A DNA stretch of 64,000 bases from an uncultured Clostridia bacterium (GCA_934167445.1 CAKPKJ010000002.1:1-64000), one strand, 5' to 3'; counted from the stretch's first letter, positions 17,162 to 26,257 are shown. Program-made: numbers and translations. Notes: generated from the letters alone by a model not told the origin.

Positions 17162-18622
17162 ATGTTAAAAAATGCACAATTTAAAATAATTGTAATATTC
17201 TTTGTAGTTGGAATCATTTTAATAGGAACATTAGGAGCTTTTTATATATATTCATTAGAAAATGTAAAAATTCAAATAGCTACAAATACTGTTACTGAGG
17301 TAGGACAAGTGTCTCAGGAAATTAACCAAATAAAACATAATACAGTGATATCATTAGGAATTGTTGCGATTGTATTTGCAATTATAGGGTGTTTAATTTC
17401 TGCATTTTTATCAGAGTTTGTAATTTATCCAATTAATAAACTTATAAAAAGTGCAGAGAAAGTAACTGAAGAAGATGGAAAAAACAAAACAAAAAATAAG
17501 AAAAAAAGAAATGATGTAGATGATTTGGAAAGTGCTTTTGGCATAATGACAACAGAATTAAATGAAAAATTAAGAGAAGTATCTACACAAAAAAACCAAA
17601 TAGAAACAATATTATTGCATATGACAGATGGAATTATTGCATTTAATAGAAAGGGTGAAATTATATTAATAAATCCTGCTGCTAAGAAACTTTTAGCAAT
17701 AAGACCGGAAGATGAAACATTTGAAGATATATTCAAAAAATTCAATTTAAATATAAATATGGAAAAAATAATTTATCTAGAAAATTGGACATCAACAGAA
17801 CAAAGAGTTCAAGTAAATGACAGATATGTAAATGTGTTTTTTGCACCATTTAAAAATGAAACAGAAAGGCCAGATGGAGTAATTGCAGTAATACAAGATA
17901 TCACAGAACACGTAAAACTAGATAATATGCAAAAAGAATTAGTTGCAGATGTATCACATGAATTAAAAACACCAATAACATCAATTATGGGATATGCAGA
18001 TACATTATTAGAAGGAGAATATGACAAAGAAACGCAAAATAAATTCTTAAATGTAATTGCCACAGAAGCAAGAAGAATGGCAAGACTTGTAACTGATTTA
18101 TTGACATTGTCAAGATATGATAGCAATAAGAAGAGAGCACAAAAAGAATCATTTGATTTAGGAGAATTAGTAAAAAAATGTCAAGACAAATTAGGGATAG
18201 AAATTAAAAAGAAAAATCATAAAGTAAATTGCTTTGTTACTGCAGATGTACCACCAGTATATGCAGACAAATATGATATAGAAAGAGTTGTTTTAAATAT
18301 ACTAACAAACAGTATAAAATACACGCCAGATGGTGGAGAAATAAAGATATATGTAGGATTTGTCTATAATGATGCATATATAAAAGTATTTGATAATGGT
18401 ATTGGAATACCAGAAGAAGACTTAAGCAGAATATTTGAAAGATTTTATAGAGTTGATAAAGCACGTACTAGAGAAATGGGAGGAACTGGTTTAGGACTTT
18501 CAATTGCAAAAGAGATACTTGATAAAAATGGTGGAAGTATAGATATAAAAAGTGTTGTAGGTCAAGGTACAGAAGTTGTTATTAGAATACCTACAAGAGT
18601 AACAATTGAAAATGAAATTTAA
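17162..18622 (+). CDS. Sensor histidine kinase (PhoR/WalK type)
   Basis: 486 aa. Membrane helices at about residues 8-32 and 63-85 frame a very short extracytoplasmic loop; then a HAMP-like linker, a PAS domain (about 140-245), the HisKA phosphoacceptor VSHELKTPITSIMGY (His266) and an HATPase_c domain with NILTNSIKYTP, DNGIGIPEEDL, FERFYRVDK and GGTGLGLSIAKEI. The architecture fits PhoR/WalK-type kinases of cell-wall or phosphate stress. No response regulator is adjacent, so it is an orphan here; position after murG suggests an envelope link, an inference. The nearest response regulator, at 38781, has its own kinase. Confidence 0.9.
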   Translation: MLKNAQFKIIVIFFVVGIILIGTLGAFYIYSLENVKIQIATNTVTEVGQVSQEINQIKHNTVISLGIVAIVFAIIGCLISAFLSEFVIYPINKLIKSAEKVTEEDGKNKTKNKKKRNDVDDLESAFGIMTTELNEKLREVSTQKNQIETILLHMTDGIIAFNRKGEIILINPAAKKLLAIRPEDETFEDIFKKFNLNINMEKIIYLENWTSTEQRVQVNDRYVNVFFAPFKNETERPDGVIAVIQDITEHVKLDNMQKELVADVSHELKTPITSIMGYADTLLEGEYDKETQNKFLNVIATEARRMARLVTDLLTLSRYDSNKKRAQKESFDLGELVKKCQDKLGIEIKKKNHKVNCFVTADVPPVYADKYDIERVVLNILTNSIKYTPDGGEIKIYVGFVYNDAYIKVFDNGIGIPEEDLSRIFERFYRVDKARTREMGGTGLGLSIAKEILDKNGGSIDIKSVVGQGTEVVIRIPTRVTIENEI

Positions 18623-18658
18623 TACTTAATATATTTAAATCAACATATTAAGTACAAG

Positions 18659-18692
18659 GTGAAAAAATTTTAAAAAATTTTTTCACTTTTTT
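18659..18692 (+). terminator. Intrinsic terminator after the sensor kinase
   Basis: GTGAAAAAATTTT pairs with AAAATTTTTTCAC, followed by TTTTTTC. An A/T-rich stem but a classic layout. Confidence 0.65.
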
Positions 18693-18693
18693 C

Positions 18694-18722
18694 TTGAAAT
18701 GATATGGTAATTACTTTATAAT
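18694..18722 (+). promoter_or_regulatory. Sigma-A promoter for the pilin-leader surface protein
   Basis: TTGAAA (18694-18699), 17 bp, TATAAT (18717-18722). Confidence 0.7.
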
Positions 18723-18754
18723 ATTTTTTGAAAAACAAAAGAAAGGGTGAAAAA

Positions 18755-20143
18755 ATGTTACAAAAGCAAAACGAAAAAGCTATTACATTAATAGCATTAG
18801 TTATAACAATTATTGTATTATTAATTTTAGCAGGTGTTAGCATAGTCACATTATCAGGAGAAAATGGAATTCTTACAATGGCTAATAAAGCAACTCTTCA
18901 AAACGAAGCAGCTTCAGTAGTAGAGCAAATAGAGTTAAAATGTTCTGAAAATAATATTTCTCAAATATTAAATGGAAATAGTGGAGATTCAATAGAATAT
19001 CTAAAAGCACATGGAATCATAAATGAGGAAAATATTATAAACACTGAAAATTTAACAGGTCAAAAAACCAAATACGGAAATGGAACAAGTACAGATATAT
19101 TTAAAATATCTGGAAACAAAATTATCTATAAAGATTCAAAAGGCAATATAACATTTGAAAAGGACATACAAGTAAAATTCACTCCATTTGTAACTAAGTG
19201 GGATGTTGCAGCAGGTGATATAGTCGTATTACCAATTGCATATAAAGCAAATAGTGGAAGCGAAGAAGACAATGACTTTGTTGTTGATTGGGGAGATGGT
19301 TCTGCAAAAGAAATAATAAAAGGAGCGCCAGATACAAGACCAGAGCATACATATGCCAATAGTGGAAAATATAATATTTCTATAACAGGAATTTGTAAAT
19401 ACTTTACATTAGATTCTATAGAAAGTGAATACCCAGAAATGCCTAAGAAATTAGTGGAATTAGTATCTTGGGGCGAAATAGAAGCAAAAAATTATAATTT
19501 TGGTAATGCCATAAATTTATCAGGAAGTATTCCTTCACCAGGTACAAATACTTTTATGTATGTAGGTAACGACTCTTTTGAATATTTATTTAGTGGTTGT
19601 GAAAAAATAACAAGCATACCAGAAGACCTTTTTGCTAATATACCAGATGGAATAACAACTTTTAAATCAGCATTTCAAAATTGTAAAAGTTTAACGCAAA
19701 TACCTGAAAATTTATTTGAAAAGGCAACAGAGGTTACAAAATTTTATAATACATTTTGTTATTGTTCTTCTTTAAAAGAAATACCAAAAAAATTGTTTAG
19801 TAATACAACTAAAGTAACAGATTTTAGTAAAGTATTTAGAGACTGTTCTGCATTAGAAACAATACCAGAGGAACTATTTGCAAATACACCAGAAGTGGTA
19901 AGCTTTTGGGCAGCATTTAAAGATGATTCTAATTTAATTAATGTCCCAACCAATCTATTTGATAATAATTTAAAAGCAACTAATTTTGTGGAAACCTTTA
20001 CAGATGATTGGAGACTTACAGATGTACCTAAATTATGGGAAAGAACAACAGAAGGATTAAATGGAAAATCTTGTTATAAAGGTTGCGATGGCTACGATAA
20101 TAGTCAATTAAGTGCTGATATAATAAATGTGTGGTTTAAATAA
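18755..20143 (+). CDS. Surface protein with prepilin-like leader, PKD-like domain and leucine-rich repeats
   Basis: 462 aa from the ATG at 18755 (GAAAGGG upstream). The N-terminus carries a type IV prepilin-like helix, KAITLIALVITIIVLLILAG, then NGIL. Middle: a PKD-like stretch DFVVDWGDGSAKE ... HTYANSGKYNISI at about residues 180-220. C-terminal half: repeats of about 24-31 residues with the pattern F..C.SL..IPE.LF.N (examples SLTQIPENLFEKA, SLKEIPKKLFSNT, ALETIPEELFANT), like BspA/DUF285-type repeats of surface proteins. Probably displayed outside the cell for binding or adhesion. The same leader occurs on the unrelated protein at 60285. The function of the leader (pseudopilin cleavage versus simple anchor) is unproven. 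Confidence 0.72.
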   Translation: MLQKQNEKAITLIALVITIIVLLILAGVSIVTLSGENGILTMANKATLQNEAASVVEQIELKCSENNISQILNGNSGDSIEYLKAHGIINEENIINTENLTGQKTKYGNGTSTDIFKISGNKIIYKDSKGNITFEKDIQVKFTPFVTKWDVAAGDIVVLPIAYKANSGSEEDNDFVVDWGDGSAKEIIKGAPDTRPEHTYANSGKYNISITGICKYFTLDSIESEYPEMPKKLVELVSWGEIEAKNYNFGNAINLSGSIPSPGTNTFMYVGNDSFEYLFSGCEKITSIPEDLFANIPDGITTFKSAFQNCKSLTQIPENLFEKATEVTKFYNTFCYCSSLKEIPKKLFSNTTKVTDFSKVFRDCSALETIPEELFANTPEVVSFWAAFKDDSNLINVPTNLFDNNLKATNFVETFTDDWRLTDVPKLWERTTEGLNGKSCYKGCDGYDNSQLSADIINVWFK

Positions 20144-20146
20144 AAG

Positions 20147-20181
20147 AAAATCTGAAAAACCTTGTGTTTTTCGGATTTTTT
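20147..20181 (+). terminator. Intrinsic terminator after the surface protein
   Basis: AAATCTGAAAAAC pairs with GTTTTTCGGATTT (one G.U), followed by a T-run. Confidence 0.75.
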
Positions 20182-20182
20182 C

Positions 20183-20211
20183 TTGCGATTTACAACTATT
20201 TAATGTATAAT
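20183..20211 (+). promoter_or_regulatory. Sigma-A promoter for lepB
   Basis: TTGCGA (20183-20188), 17 bp, TATAAT (20206-20211), directly after the preceding terminator. Confidence 0.7.
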
Positions 20212-20266
20212 TAAATAGCGGAAAATAAGAGTAATATATATAAAATATAGATAGGAGCGGATAATT

Positions 20267-20905
20267 TTGAATTCAACAGTTAGAGAGATATTAGAATGGA
20301 TATATTGTATAGTAATTGCTTTGGTATTAGCAATGGTATTTAGATATTTTATAGGAACACCAACAATTGTAAAAATGGAATCAATGAAACCAACATTGGA
20401 ACAAAACCAAAGATTATGGTTAAATAGATGGGGAAGAACTACACATAAATTGCCACAAAGAGGTCAAATAATTACTTTTGAGGAACCAGCTAAACTAGAA
20501 TATTCTGCGACCGAAATAGAAGAAAACAAAAGCAATCCTGTGGCTAAATATAATGAAACAAATGGAGTAGAATGGTTTATTAAAAATTTTCTAGAAATTG
20601 GCAAAAGAAGTTATATAAAAAGAGTTATAGCATTACCAGGAGAACACGTGCAAATTAAAGAGGGTAAAGTATATATAAATGAACAACAATTAGATGAACC
20701 ATATTTGCAATCTGGAATAGTAACAGATTTATTAGGAAACGGATTTGACGATTTTACAGTTCCAGAAAATTGTGTGTTTGCAATGGGAGACAATAGAAAC
20801 CATAGTACAGATTGCAGGGCATTTGGATGCATACCTTTAGAAAAAATAGAAAGTACAGTAGCAATACGCATATGGCCACTAGATAAATGGGGAAAAGTAG
20901 AATGA
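20267..20905 (+). CDS. lepB: Signal peptidase I
   Basis: 212 aa membrane serine protease that removes signal peptides from exported proteins. One N-terminal membrane helix (about residues 11-30) precedes the catalytic Ser39 in MESMKPTL; Lys118 lies in YIKRVIALPGE; the conserved box MGDNRNHSTDCRAFG lies near residues 172-186. The start is TTG at 20267 with ATAGGAGCGG upstream. The stop codon lies inside the left arm of the palindromic repeat that begins at 20902. Confidence 0.93.
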   Translation: MNSTVREILEWIYCIVIALVLAMVFRYFIGTPTIVKMESMKPTLEQNQRLWLNRWGRTTHKLPQRGQIITFEEPAKLEYSATEIEENKSNPVAKYNETNGVEWFIKNFLEIGKRSYIKRVIALPGEHVQIKEGKVYINEQQLDEPYLQSGIVTDLLGNGFDDFTVPENCVFAMGDNRNHSTDCRAFGCIPLEKIESTVAIRIWPLDKWGKVE

Positions 20906-21005
20906 TTTTGGGGACGGAGCAAAAAATCATTTTAAACAAAATTAGATAGTTTTAAAAAATGGGGAAGAGTAAGAAGATGATTTTTTGCTCCGTCCCCAAA
21001 ATCAT
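20902..21005 (+). repeat. REPIN-like palindromic element (29-bp inverted repeats)
   Basis: A perfect 29-bp inverted repeat, 20902-20930 and 20977-21005, encloses 46 bp. Each arm holds GGGGACGGAGC and itself begins ATGATTTT and ends AATCAT, so it can also fold alone. The left arm overlaps the lepB stop; the right arm ends 15 bp before the holB start. It resembles REP/REPIN families mobilised in trans by Y1 (IS200-like) transposases; none is encoded here. Confidence 0.8.
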
Positions 21006-21019
21006 GAGAGGTGGTAGTG

Positions 21020-21907
21020 ATGTTTGAAAAAATAATTGGAAATGATAATATAAAACAGCAATTAAAAAAATCAATAGAAAACAATCAAATATCACATAGC
21101 TATTTGTTTATAGGAATAGAAGGAATAGGTAAAAAACTATTGGCAACAGAGTTTGCAAAAGCAATATTGTGTTTAAGTGATAATAAATATTGTAATAATT
21201 GTAAATCTTGCATAGAATTTGATGGAAACAACAACCCGGATTTTTTATATATAGAACCGGATGGAAATAGTTTGAAAATTGAACAAATAAGGGAAATACA
21301 AAAAAAAGTACAAGAAAAACCAATAATATCTAATAAAAAGGTATATATTATAAATGATGCAGACAAAATGACATTAGAAGCACAAAATAGTTTATTAAAA
21401 ACACTAGAAGAACCACCTGAATTTGCAACAATAATATTAATTGGAACAAATGAAAATGCATTTTTGGCAACTATAAAATCAAGATGTATGATAATACATT
21501 TTAATCAAATAGCAGATAATAAAATGATAGAATATTTGAACAGTCAAGGAATAGAAAATATAACTAAAAATATGTTGGAATTATTCCAAGGAAGTATTGG
21601 AAAAGCTTTAGAATTAAAAGATAAACAAGAGGAATATTTAAAAATAGAAAAAATGATAGAAAATATATCTAATTATGATTTAATAGATGTAACAAAAAAT
21701 GCAGAAATATTATATCAAACTAAAGATGAAATAATGGAAATGTTAGATTATATAAATATCATATTACTTAGGCTATCGAAAAATAATGTAAAATACACTA
21801 ATTGTATAAAAATTGTGGAAAATACTAAAAAAAGATTAAAACAAAATTCTAATTATGATATGTGTATAGATAATATGTTATTTAATATGTGGGAGGAAAT
21901 AGTTTGA
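21020..21907 (+). CDS. holB: DNA polymerase III clamp-loader subunit delta'
   Basis: 295 aa from the ATG at 21020 (GAGAGGTGG upstream; an in-frame GTG at 21011 is also possible). AAA+ clamp-loader subunit: KIIGNDNIKQQLKKSI, then SYLFIGIEGIGKK (degenerate P-loop), the four-cysteine zinc module at about residues 51-66 (CLSDNKYCNNCKSC), NDADKMTLEAQNSLLKTLEEPP (residues near 112-133), TIKSRC. It works with the DnaX and delta subunits to load the sliding clamp. The gene is followed by ricT with overlapping stop/start (TTGA), an arrangement seen in many Firmicutes. Confidence 0.9.
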   Translation: MFEKIIGNDNIKQQLKKSIENNQISHSYLFIGIEGIGKKLLATEFAKAILCLSDNKYCNNCKSCIEFDGNNNPDFLYIEPDGNSLKIEQIREIQKKVQEKPIISNKKVYIINDADKMTLEAQNSLLKTLEEPPEFATIILIGTNENAFLATIKSRCMIIHFNQIADNKMIEYLNSQGIENITKNMLELFQGSIGKALELKDKQEEYLKIEKMIENISNYDLIDVTKNAEILYQTKDEIMEMLDYINIILLRLSKNNVKYTNCIKIVENTKKRLKQNSNYDMCIDNMLFNMWEEIV

Positions 21908-22815
21908 AAAATATAATAGGAGTAAGATTTAAAAAATTAGGGAAAATATATTTTTTTAATCCAGGAGATTTCAAAGTAAAAAAAGGCACAAAAGTAATAG
22001 TTGAAACTGCTCAAGGTGAAGAATATGGAGAGGTCCTAATTCCAAATAGGTATGTAGACGATGAAAAGATAATTTCTCCATTGAAAAAAGTTACAAGAAT
22101 AGCTAATGGTACAGACCATAAGCATTATGAAGAATGCAGAAAAATAGAAAAAGAAGCATTTGAAGTATGTAAGAAAAAAATAAAAGAACATAAATTAGCT
22201 ATGACATTAACTGATGTTGAATATAAATTTGATAATAGTAAAATATTATTTTACTTTACAGCTGACGGAAGAATTGATTTTAGAGAATTGGTAAAAGATT
22301 TAGCAGCTATATACAAAACAAGAATAGAATTAAGACAAATTGGAGTGAGAGATGAAGTAAAAAGAATCGGCGGAAACGGTGTATGTGGTAGAGAATTATG
22401 CTGTTGCTCTTTCTTAAGAGATTTTGAAGCTGTATCGATAAAAATGGCAAAAGAACAAAATTTATCTTTAAATCCAAGCAAAATTTCAGGAAATTGTGGA
22501 AGATTAATGTGTTGTTTAAAATATGAAAATGAGGTTTATGAAGAAAAATTGAAAAAGCTTCCTAATATTGGAGCAATAGTAAAAACTGAAGATGGAGAAG
22601 GCGAAGTCGATAACATAGAAACATTAAAAGAAGTTGTAAGAGTAAAATTAAAAGATGGAGATAATTATACATATAAAAGATATAATGTGTCTGATATAAA
22701 AATAATAAAAGATAATAAATCAGTAGTGCTAGAAGATACAGAAGAAAAAGAACATAAAAAAGAATTAGAAGAGTTAGAAAGACTTGAAGAACAAGATAAC
22801 AAAAATAGAATATAA
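21904..22815 (+). CDS. ricT: PSP1-domain protein RicT (YaaT)
   Basis: 303 aa from the TTG at 21904, which overlaps the holB stop (TTGA) and has GGGAGGAA 5 nt upstream; the earlier GTG at 21889 is less likely. The PSP1 domain follows a short N-terminus (VRFKKLGKIYFF, GEEYGEVL). A Cys cluster GVCGRELCCCSFL plus GNCGRLMCCLKYE marks the family, which binds an Fe-S cluster in the B. subtilis Ric complex that tunes RNase Y, competence and sporulation. The charged C-terminus (residues above about 285) is low-complexity. It is co-transcribed with holB. Confidence 0.92.
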   Translation: MKNIIGVRFKKLGKIYFFNPGDFKVKKGTKVIVETAQGEEYGEVLIPNRYVDDEKIISPLKKVTRIANGTDHKHYEECRKIEKEAFEVCKKKIKEHKLAMTLTDVEYKFDNSKILFYFTADGRIDFRELVKDLAAIYKTRIELRQIGVRDEVKRIGGNGVCGRELCCCSFLRDFEAVSIKMAKEQNLSLNPSKISGNCGRLMCCLKYENEVYEEKLKKLPNIGAIVKTEDGEGEVDNIETLKEVVRVKLKDGDNYTYKRYNVSDIKIIKDNKSVVLEDTEEKEHKKELEELERLEEQDNKNRI

Positions 22816-22835
22816 TTTTAAGGAGGTGACTAAAT

Positions 22836-23006
22836 ATGGCATATAAAATAACTGATAAATGTATATCATGTGGAGCTTGTGCTGCAGAATGCCCAGTTGG
22901 ATGTATATCACAAGGTGAAGAAAAATTTGAAATTGAGCAATCAGCATGCATATCATGTGGAACTTGTGCAGGAGTTTGTCCAGTAGGAGCACCAGAAGAA
23001 GAATAA
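22836..23006 (+). CDS. 2[4Fe-4S] ferredoxin
   Basis: 56 aa. Two classic cluster motifs: CISCGACAAECPVGCI and CISCGTCAGVCPVGAP, each CxxCxxCxxxCP. It follows a near-perfect ribosome site (AAGGAGGTGAC) 20 bp after ricT. Clostridial ferredoxins carry electrons from pyruvate:ferredoxin oxidoreductase, whose operon lies immediately downstream on the other strand, so it is a likely partner. Confidence 0.95.
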   Translation: MAYKITDKCISCGACAAECPVGCISQGEEKFEIEQSACISCGTCAGVCPVGAPEEE

Positions 23007-23028
23007 TTTTTATAAAAATTTATAAAAA

Positions 23029-23064
23029 ACAGCATATAATTCTAGTAATTATATGCTGTTTTTT
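23029..23064. terminator. Bidirectional terminator between ferredoxin and the por operon
   Basis: 13-bp stem: ACAGCATATAATT (23029-23041) with AATTATATGCTGT (23047-23059), flanked by A6 and T6. Confidence 0.85.
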
Positions 23065-23090
23065 ATGTGATTAATTAAATAAATTTAATA

Positions 23091-24035
23091 TTATCTATTT
23101 GTTATTTCTTCTAAATCAAGAAGTTCTTGCCATCTAGCATCAACTTCTTTTTGGAATGCCTCAATCATCCACTCATTACCAGGTTTAAACAAGTGCTTAA
23201 ATCTTTTTTGTGGTCTTAAAAATTCTTCAATAGGTAACTTTTTAGCTGGTTTATAATTAATTTTGTATTTACCATCAACAACTTCATATAAAGGCCAATA
23301 GCAAGTTTCAACAGCTAATTTATTAATGTGCATTAACATATCTGTTGGATATCCCCAACCTCTAGGACAAGGAGATAAAACATTTAAAAATGCTGGACCT
23401 TCTGTGTAAATTGCTTTTTCAGATTTTTCATATAAATCTTTAAAATTCATATAACCCACTGTTTGAGCAACATATGGTAAATGATGACTAACCATAATTT
23501 TTGTTAGATCTTTTCTTGATTGCATTTTTCCAGGTAAAACTTTTCCAGCAGGAGAAGTTGTTGTATCTGCAAATTTAGGTGTTGCAGAAGAACGTTGAAT
23601 ACCTGTGTTCATATATGCACCATTATCATAACAAACATATACCATATCATGACCACGTTCCATTGCACCAGATAAACTTTGTAAACCTATATCATAAGTT
23701 CCACCATCTCCACCAAATGCAATGAATTTTGTTGTGTTTTCTATTTTACCTTGCTTTTTCATAGATTGATAAGCAGCTTCAGCTCCTGATAATGTTGCAG
23801 CTGAACATTCAAATGCTGTATGGATAAAAGAATCTGTCCAAGAAGTATATGGATATATAAAGCTTGAAACTTCTAAACACCCAGTAGCAGAAGCAATAAC
23901 TGCATGATCTTCAGGTTTTAATGCTCTAAGGACCATTCTTATAGCAGGAGGAGCTCCACAACCAGCACACATTCTGTGACCTGCTGTAAATCTTGAAGGT
24001 TTGTTTGCAACTACATCTTTTACATTATAAGGCAT
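23091..24035 (-). CDS. porB: Pyruvate:ferredoxin oxidoreductase subunit beta
   Basis: 314 aa. The thiamine-diphosphate-binding subunit of the four-subunit enzyme that oxidises pyruvate to acetyl-CoA and CO2 with reduction of ferredoxin. Visible: RMCAGCGAPP (cluster cysteines), ATGCLEV, the TPP/Mg motif GGDGGTYDIGLQ with downstream DNGAYMNTGIQRS, and NVLSPCPRGW. The start codon is 1 bp from the porA stop. Last gene of the operon porC-porD-porA-porB. Electron acceptor: probably the ferredoxin at 22836. Confidence 0.93.
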   Translation of the reverse strand: MPYNVKDVVANKPSRFTAGHRMCAGCGAPPAIRMVLRALKPEDHAVIASATGCLEVSSFIYPYTSWTDSFIHTAFECSAATLSGAEAAYQSMKKQGKIENTTKFIAFGGDGGTYDIGLQSLSGAMERGHDMVYVCYDNGAYMNTGIQRSSATPKFADTTTSPAGKVLPGKMQSRKDLTKIMVSHHLPYVAQTVGYMNFKDLYEKSEKAIYTEGPAFLNVLSPCPRGWGYPTDMLMHINKLAVETCYWPLYEVVDGKYKINYKPAKKLPIEEFLRPQKRFKHLFKPGNEWMIEAFQKEVDARWQELLDLEEITNR

Positions 24036-24036
24036 A

Positions 24037-25227
24037 TTATTTTTCCTCCTTTCTTAGTCCTAAATAGCGATAAGGATTTTCTGCTTTTCCTGATTTTGCT
24101 ATATCTAATAAATCAGTATAAACTTTTTCAATATCATTTGCTTTAGTATCTCTACCACCAATACCATAAATATAATTTACAGTTGGGACATTATTATTAT
24201 TTACATACATTGCAGAAGTAACATCTTCAAATAAGGCACCACCAGCACCATTTAAAGAATCTGCTTTATCTAAAACAGCAACAGCTTTTAAATTACTTAA
24301 AGCATTAGCTATTTCCTCAGCAGGGAATGGTCTAAATACACGAATTTTTAAAAGACCTGCTTTTATACCATTTTTTCTTAAATTATCAACTACAAATTTA
24401 GTAGTTCCAGCTGTTGAGTTCATACAAACAATTGCAATTTCTGCATCATCTAATTTGTATTCTTCAAACAAACCATATTTTCTACCAGTCATTTTTTCAA
24501 AATCTTTAGCAACTTCTAATATTACATTTTTAGCATTTTTCATTGCTTCTGATTGTTGAGCCTTATGCTCAAATAAATATGCTTGTAAATCTAAAGGACC
24601 AACAGCCATTGGCTCTTTTTCATTTAATAAAGAATGTTCTGGTTTATATGTACCAACAAATTCTTTTACTTTGTCATCTTCAACTAATTCAATATTTTCA
24701 ATAGAATGTGAAGTAATAAATCCATCTTGACATACCATTAAAGGTAACATTACATCTTTATGTTCAGCAATTCTATTAGCCATTAAAGTATTATCATAAG
24801 CTTCTTGGTTGTTTTCAGAAAATAGCATAATCCAACCTGCATCTCTAACACCCATTGCATCTGAATGATCACAATGAATATTTAATGGCCCAGAAACTGC
24901 TCTATTTACCAATGATAATACAATAGGTAAACGTAAGCTAGATGCAATGTAAATCATTTCCCACATTAAAGACAAACCATTTGCTGAAGTTGCAGTCATT
25001 GTTCTTGCGCCAGAAGCTTCAGAACCAATACAAGCAGACATTGCACTATGTTCACTTTCTACTGCAACAAAGTTTGTATCTACAGTACCATTTGCAACAA
25101 ATGTTGAAAAATATTGTGGAATTTCAGTAGAAGGTGTAATAGGGTATGCAGCAACAACATCAGGATTAATTTGTTTCATAGCAGTAGCAGTAGCTTCATT
25201 ACCACTTAATCTTTCTCTTATACTCAT
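24037..25227 (-). CDS. porA: Pyruvate:ferredoxin oxidoreductase subunit alpha
   Basis: 396 aa. Signature AAYPITPSTEIPQ near residue 28, VESEHSAMSACIGSEASG, TATSANGLSLMWEM and NRAVSGPLNIHCDHSD are all typical of PorA. A C-terminal transketolase-like domain contains IVCMNSTAGTTKFVVDNLR. It binds pyruvate together with PorB. A 100-bp gap separates it from porD upstream, larger than elsewhere in the operon, but no terminator is evident there. Confidence 0.94.
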   Translation of the reverse strand: MSIRERLSGNEATATAMKQINPDVVAAYPITPSTEIPQYFSTFVANGTVDTNFVAVESEHSAMSACIGSEASGARTMTATSANGLSLMWEMIYIASSLRLPIVLSLVNRAVSGPLNIHCDHSDAMGVRDAGWIMLFSENNQEAYDNTLMANRIAEHKDVMLPLMVCQDGFITSHSIENIELVEDDKVKEFVGTYKPEHSLLNEKEPMAVGPLDLQAYLFEHKAQQSEAMKNAKNVILEVAKDFEKMTGRKYGLFEEYKLDDAEIAIVCMNSTAGTTKFVVDNLRKNGIKAGLLKIRVFRPFPAEEIANALSNLKAVAVLDKADSLNGAGGALFEDVTSAMYVNNNNVPTVNYIYGIGGRDTKANDIEKVYTDLLDIAKSGKAENPYRYLGLRKEEK

Positions 25228-25327
25228 AATTTTTCATCCTTATTATATATATTTGGGTTTTCAAGGTTTTTACCCATAAACCATCTGATAATGTTATATT
25301 TGTATTTAATTTAAGTTATACAAATAA

Positions 25328-25618
25328 TTATTCTTCTTTCATTTCAATTGCACCAAATGGGCATACTTTTGCACAAACGCCACATCCTTTGCAATAATCA
25401 TAATCAAAATCTTCTCTTTTTTGATCACAATTTACTGGAATTGCATCATCTGGGCAAACAGGAAAGCATAAACCACATTGTTTACATTTATCACTATAAA
25501 AAATAGGTTTTGTACTTCTCCAATCTCCAGTTTTAAATTCTTTGGCATTTCCAGCTGTATAAATATTTCCACCAATTGTTAAATCTTCCATTGGTGTATT
25601 TGGATTTATATTAGTCAT
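25328..25618 (-). CDS. porD: Pyruvate:ferredoxin oxidoreductase subunit delta
   Basis: 96 aa ferredoxin-like subunit with two CxxCxxCxxxCP sites: CKQCGLCFPVCPDDAI and CKGCGVCAKVCPFGAIE. It passes electrons from the TPP site to external ferredoxin. Its start overlaps the end of porC by 4 bp, showing translational coupling. Confidence 0.93.
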   Translation of the reverse strand: MTNINPNTPMEDLTIGGNIYTAGNAKEFKTGDWRSTKPIFYSDKCKQCGLCFPVCPDDAIPVNCDQKREDFDYDYCKGCGVCAKVCPFGAIEMKEE

Positions 25619-26193
25619 ATTTTTTTAACCTCCTTTAGAGCCATCTCAAGTGCTTTCATATTTCCCTCTATAACTTCAGGCTTTTTAGCAAATTTATGTT
25701 TAAAAGAACCTTCCATATCATTTAAAAGTTCTTTATCTGTCATAATTCCGCTAACTTTTACAATTGCAGCAAGCATTGGTGTATTAGGAAAATATCTTCC
25801 TAAGGTCTCCATAGATACTTTTCTAGCGTCAATTGTATATATATTGCCATTGTAGCCATTTAAAGATTTTTTCAAATCTTCAGCAGATTTAGTTGTATTA
25901 ATAACAATAGCACCAGATTCTTTTAAGCCAGCTGTAACATTAACAGCATCTAAAAGGGTATCATCAACTACAACAACATAATCTGGTTCATAAATATTAC
26001 TATGAATAGTTATAGGAGATGTACTAATTCTATTATAGGCAGTAATTGGTGCACCCATTCTTTCTGGACCATATTCAGGAAAACCTTGAATATATTTACC
26101 AGTATTAAAAGCAGCATCTGCTAATAATAGTGAAGCTGTTTTAGCACCTTGGCCACCTCTACCGTGCCATCTAATTTCTATCATGTTATCCAT
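25615..26193 (-). CDS. porC: Pyruvate:ferredoxin oxidoreductase subunit gamma
   Basis: 192 aa, first gene of the por operon. The family signature IRWHGRGGQGAKTASLLLA begins at residue 6, followed by GPERMGAPITAYNRIS and VVVDDTLL. The start is ATG with AAGGAGG upstream (AAGGAGGCTTAAA). The operon promoter lies at 26229-26257. Gene-symbol usage varies (porC or porG). Confidence 0.92.
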   Translation of the reverse strand: MDNMIEIRWHGRGGQGAKTASLLLADAAFNTGKYIQGFPEYGPERMGAPITAYNRISTSPITIHSNIYEPDYVVVVDDTLLDAVNVTAGLKESGAIVINTTKSAEDLKKSLNGYNGNIYTIDARKVSMETLGRYFPNTPMLAAIVKVSGIMTDKELLNDMEGSFKHKFAKKPEVIEGNMKALEMALKEVKKI

Positions 26194-26228
26194 TTTAAGC
26201 CTCCTTGTACTAAAAAATTAATAACTTT

Positions 26229-26257
26229 ACTATATAACTAATTGATGATAATGTCAA
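26229..26257 (-). promoter_or_regulatory. Sigma-A promoter of the por operon
   Basis: On the minus strand TTGACA (26252-26257) and TATAGT (26229-26234) are 17 bp apart; the -35 is consensus. Confidence 0.75.

Noticed and set aside
22562..23035. 157-aa antisense ORF over ricT end and ferredoxin
   Set aside because: The plus-strand ferredoxin and RicT are certain; the antisense reading is low-complexity Leu/Phe.
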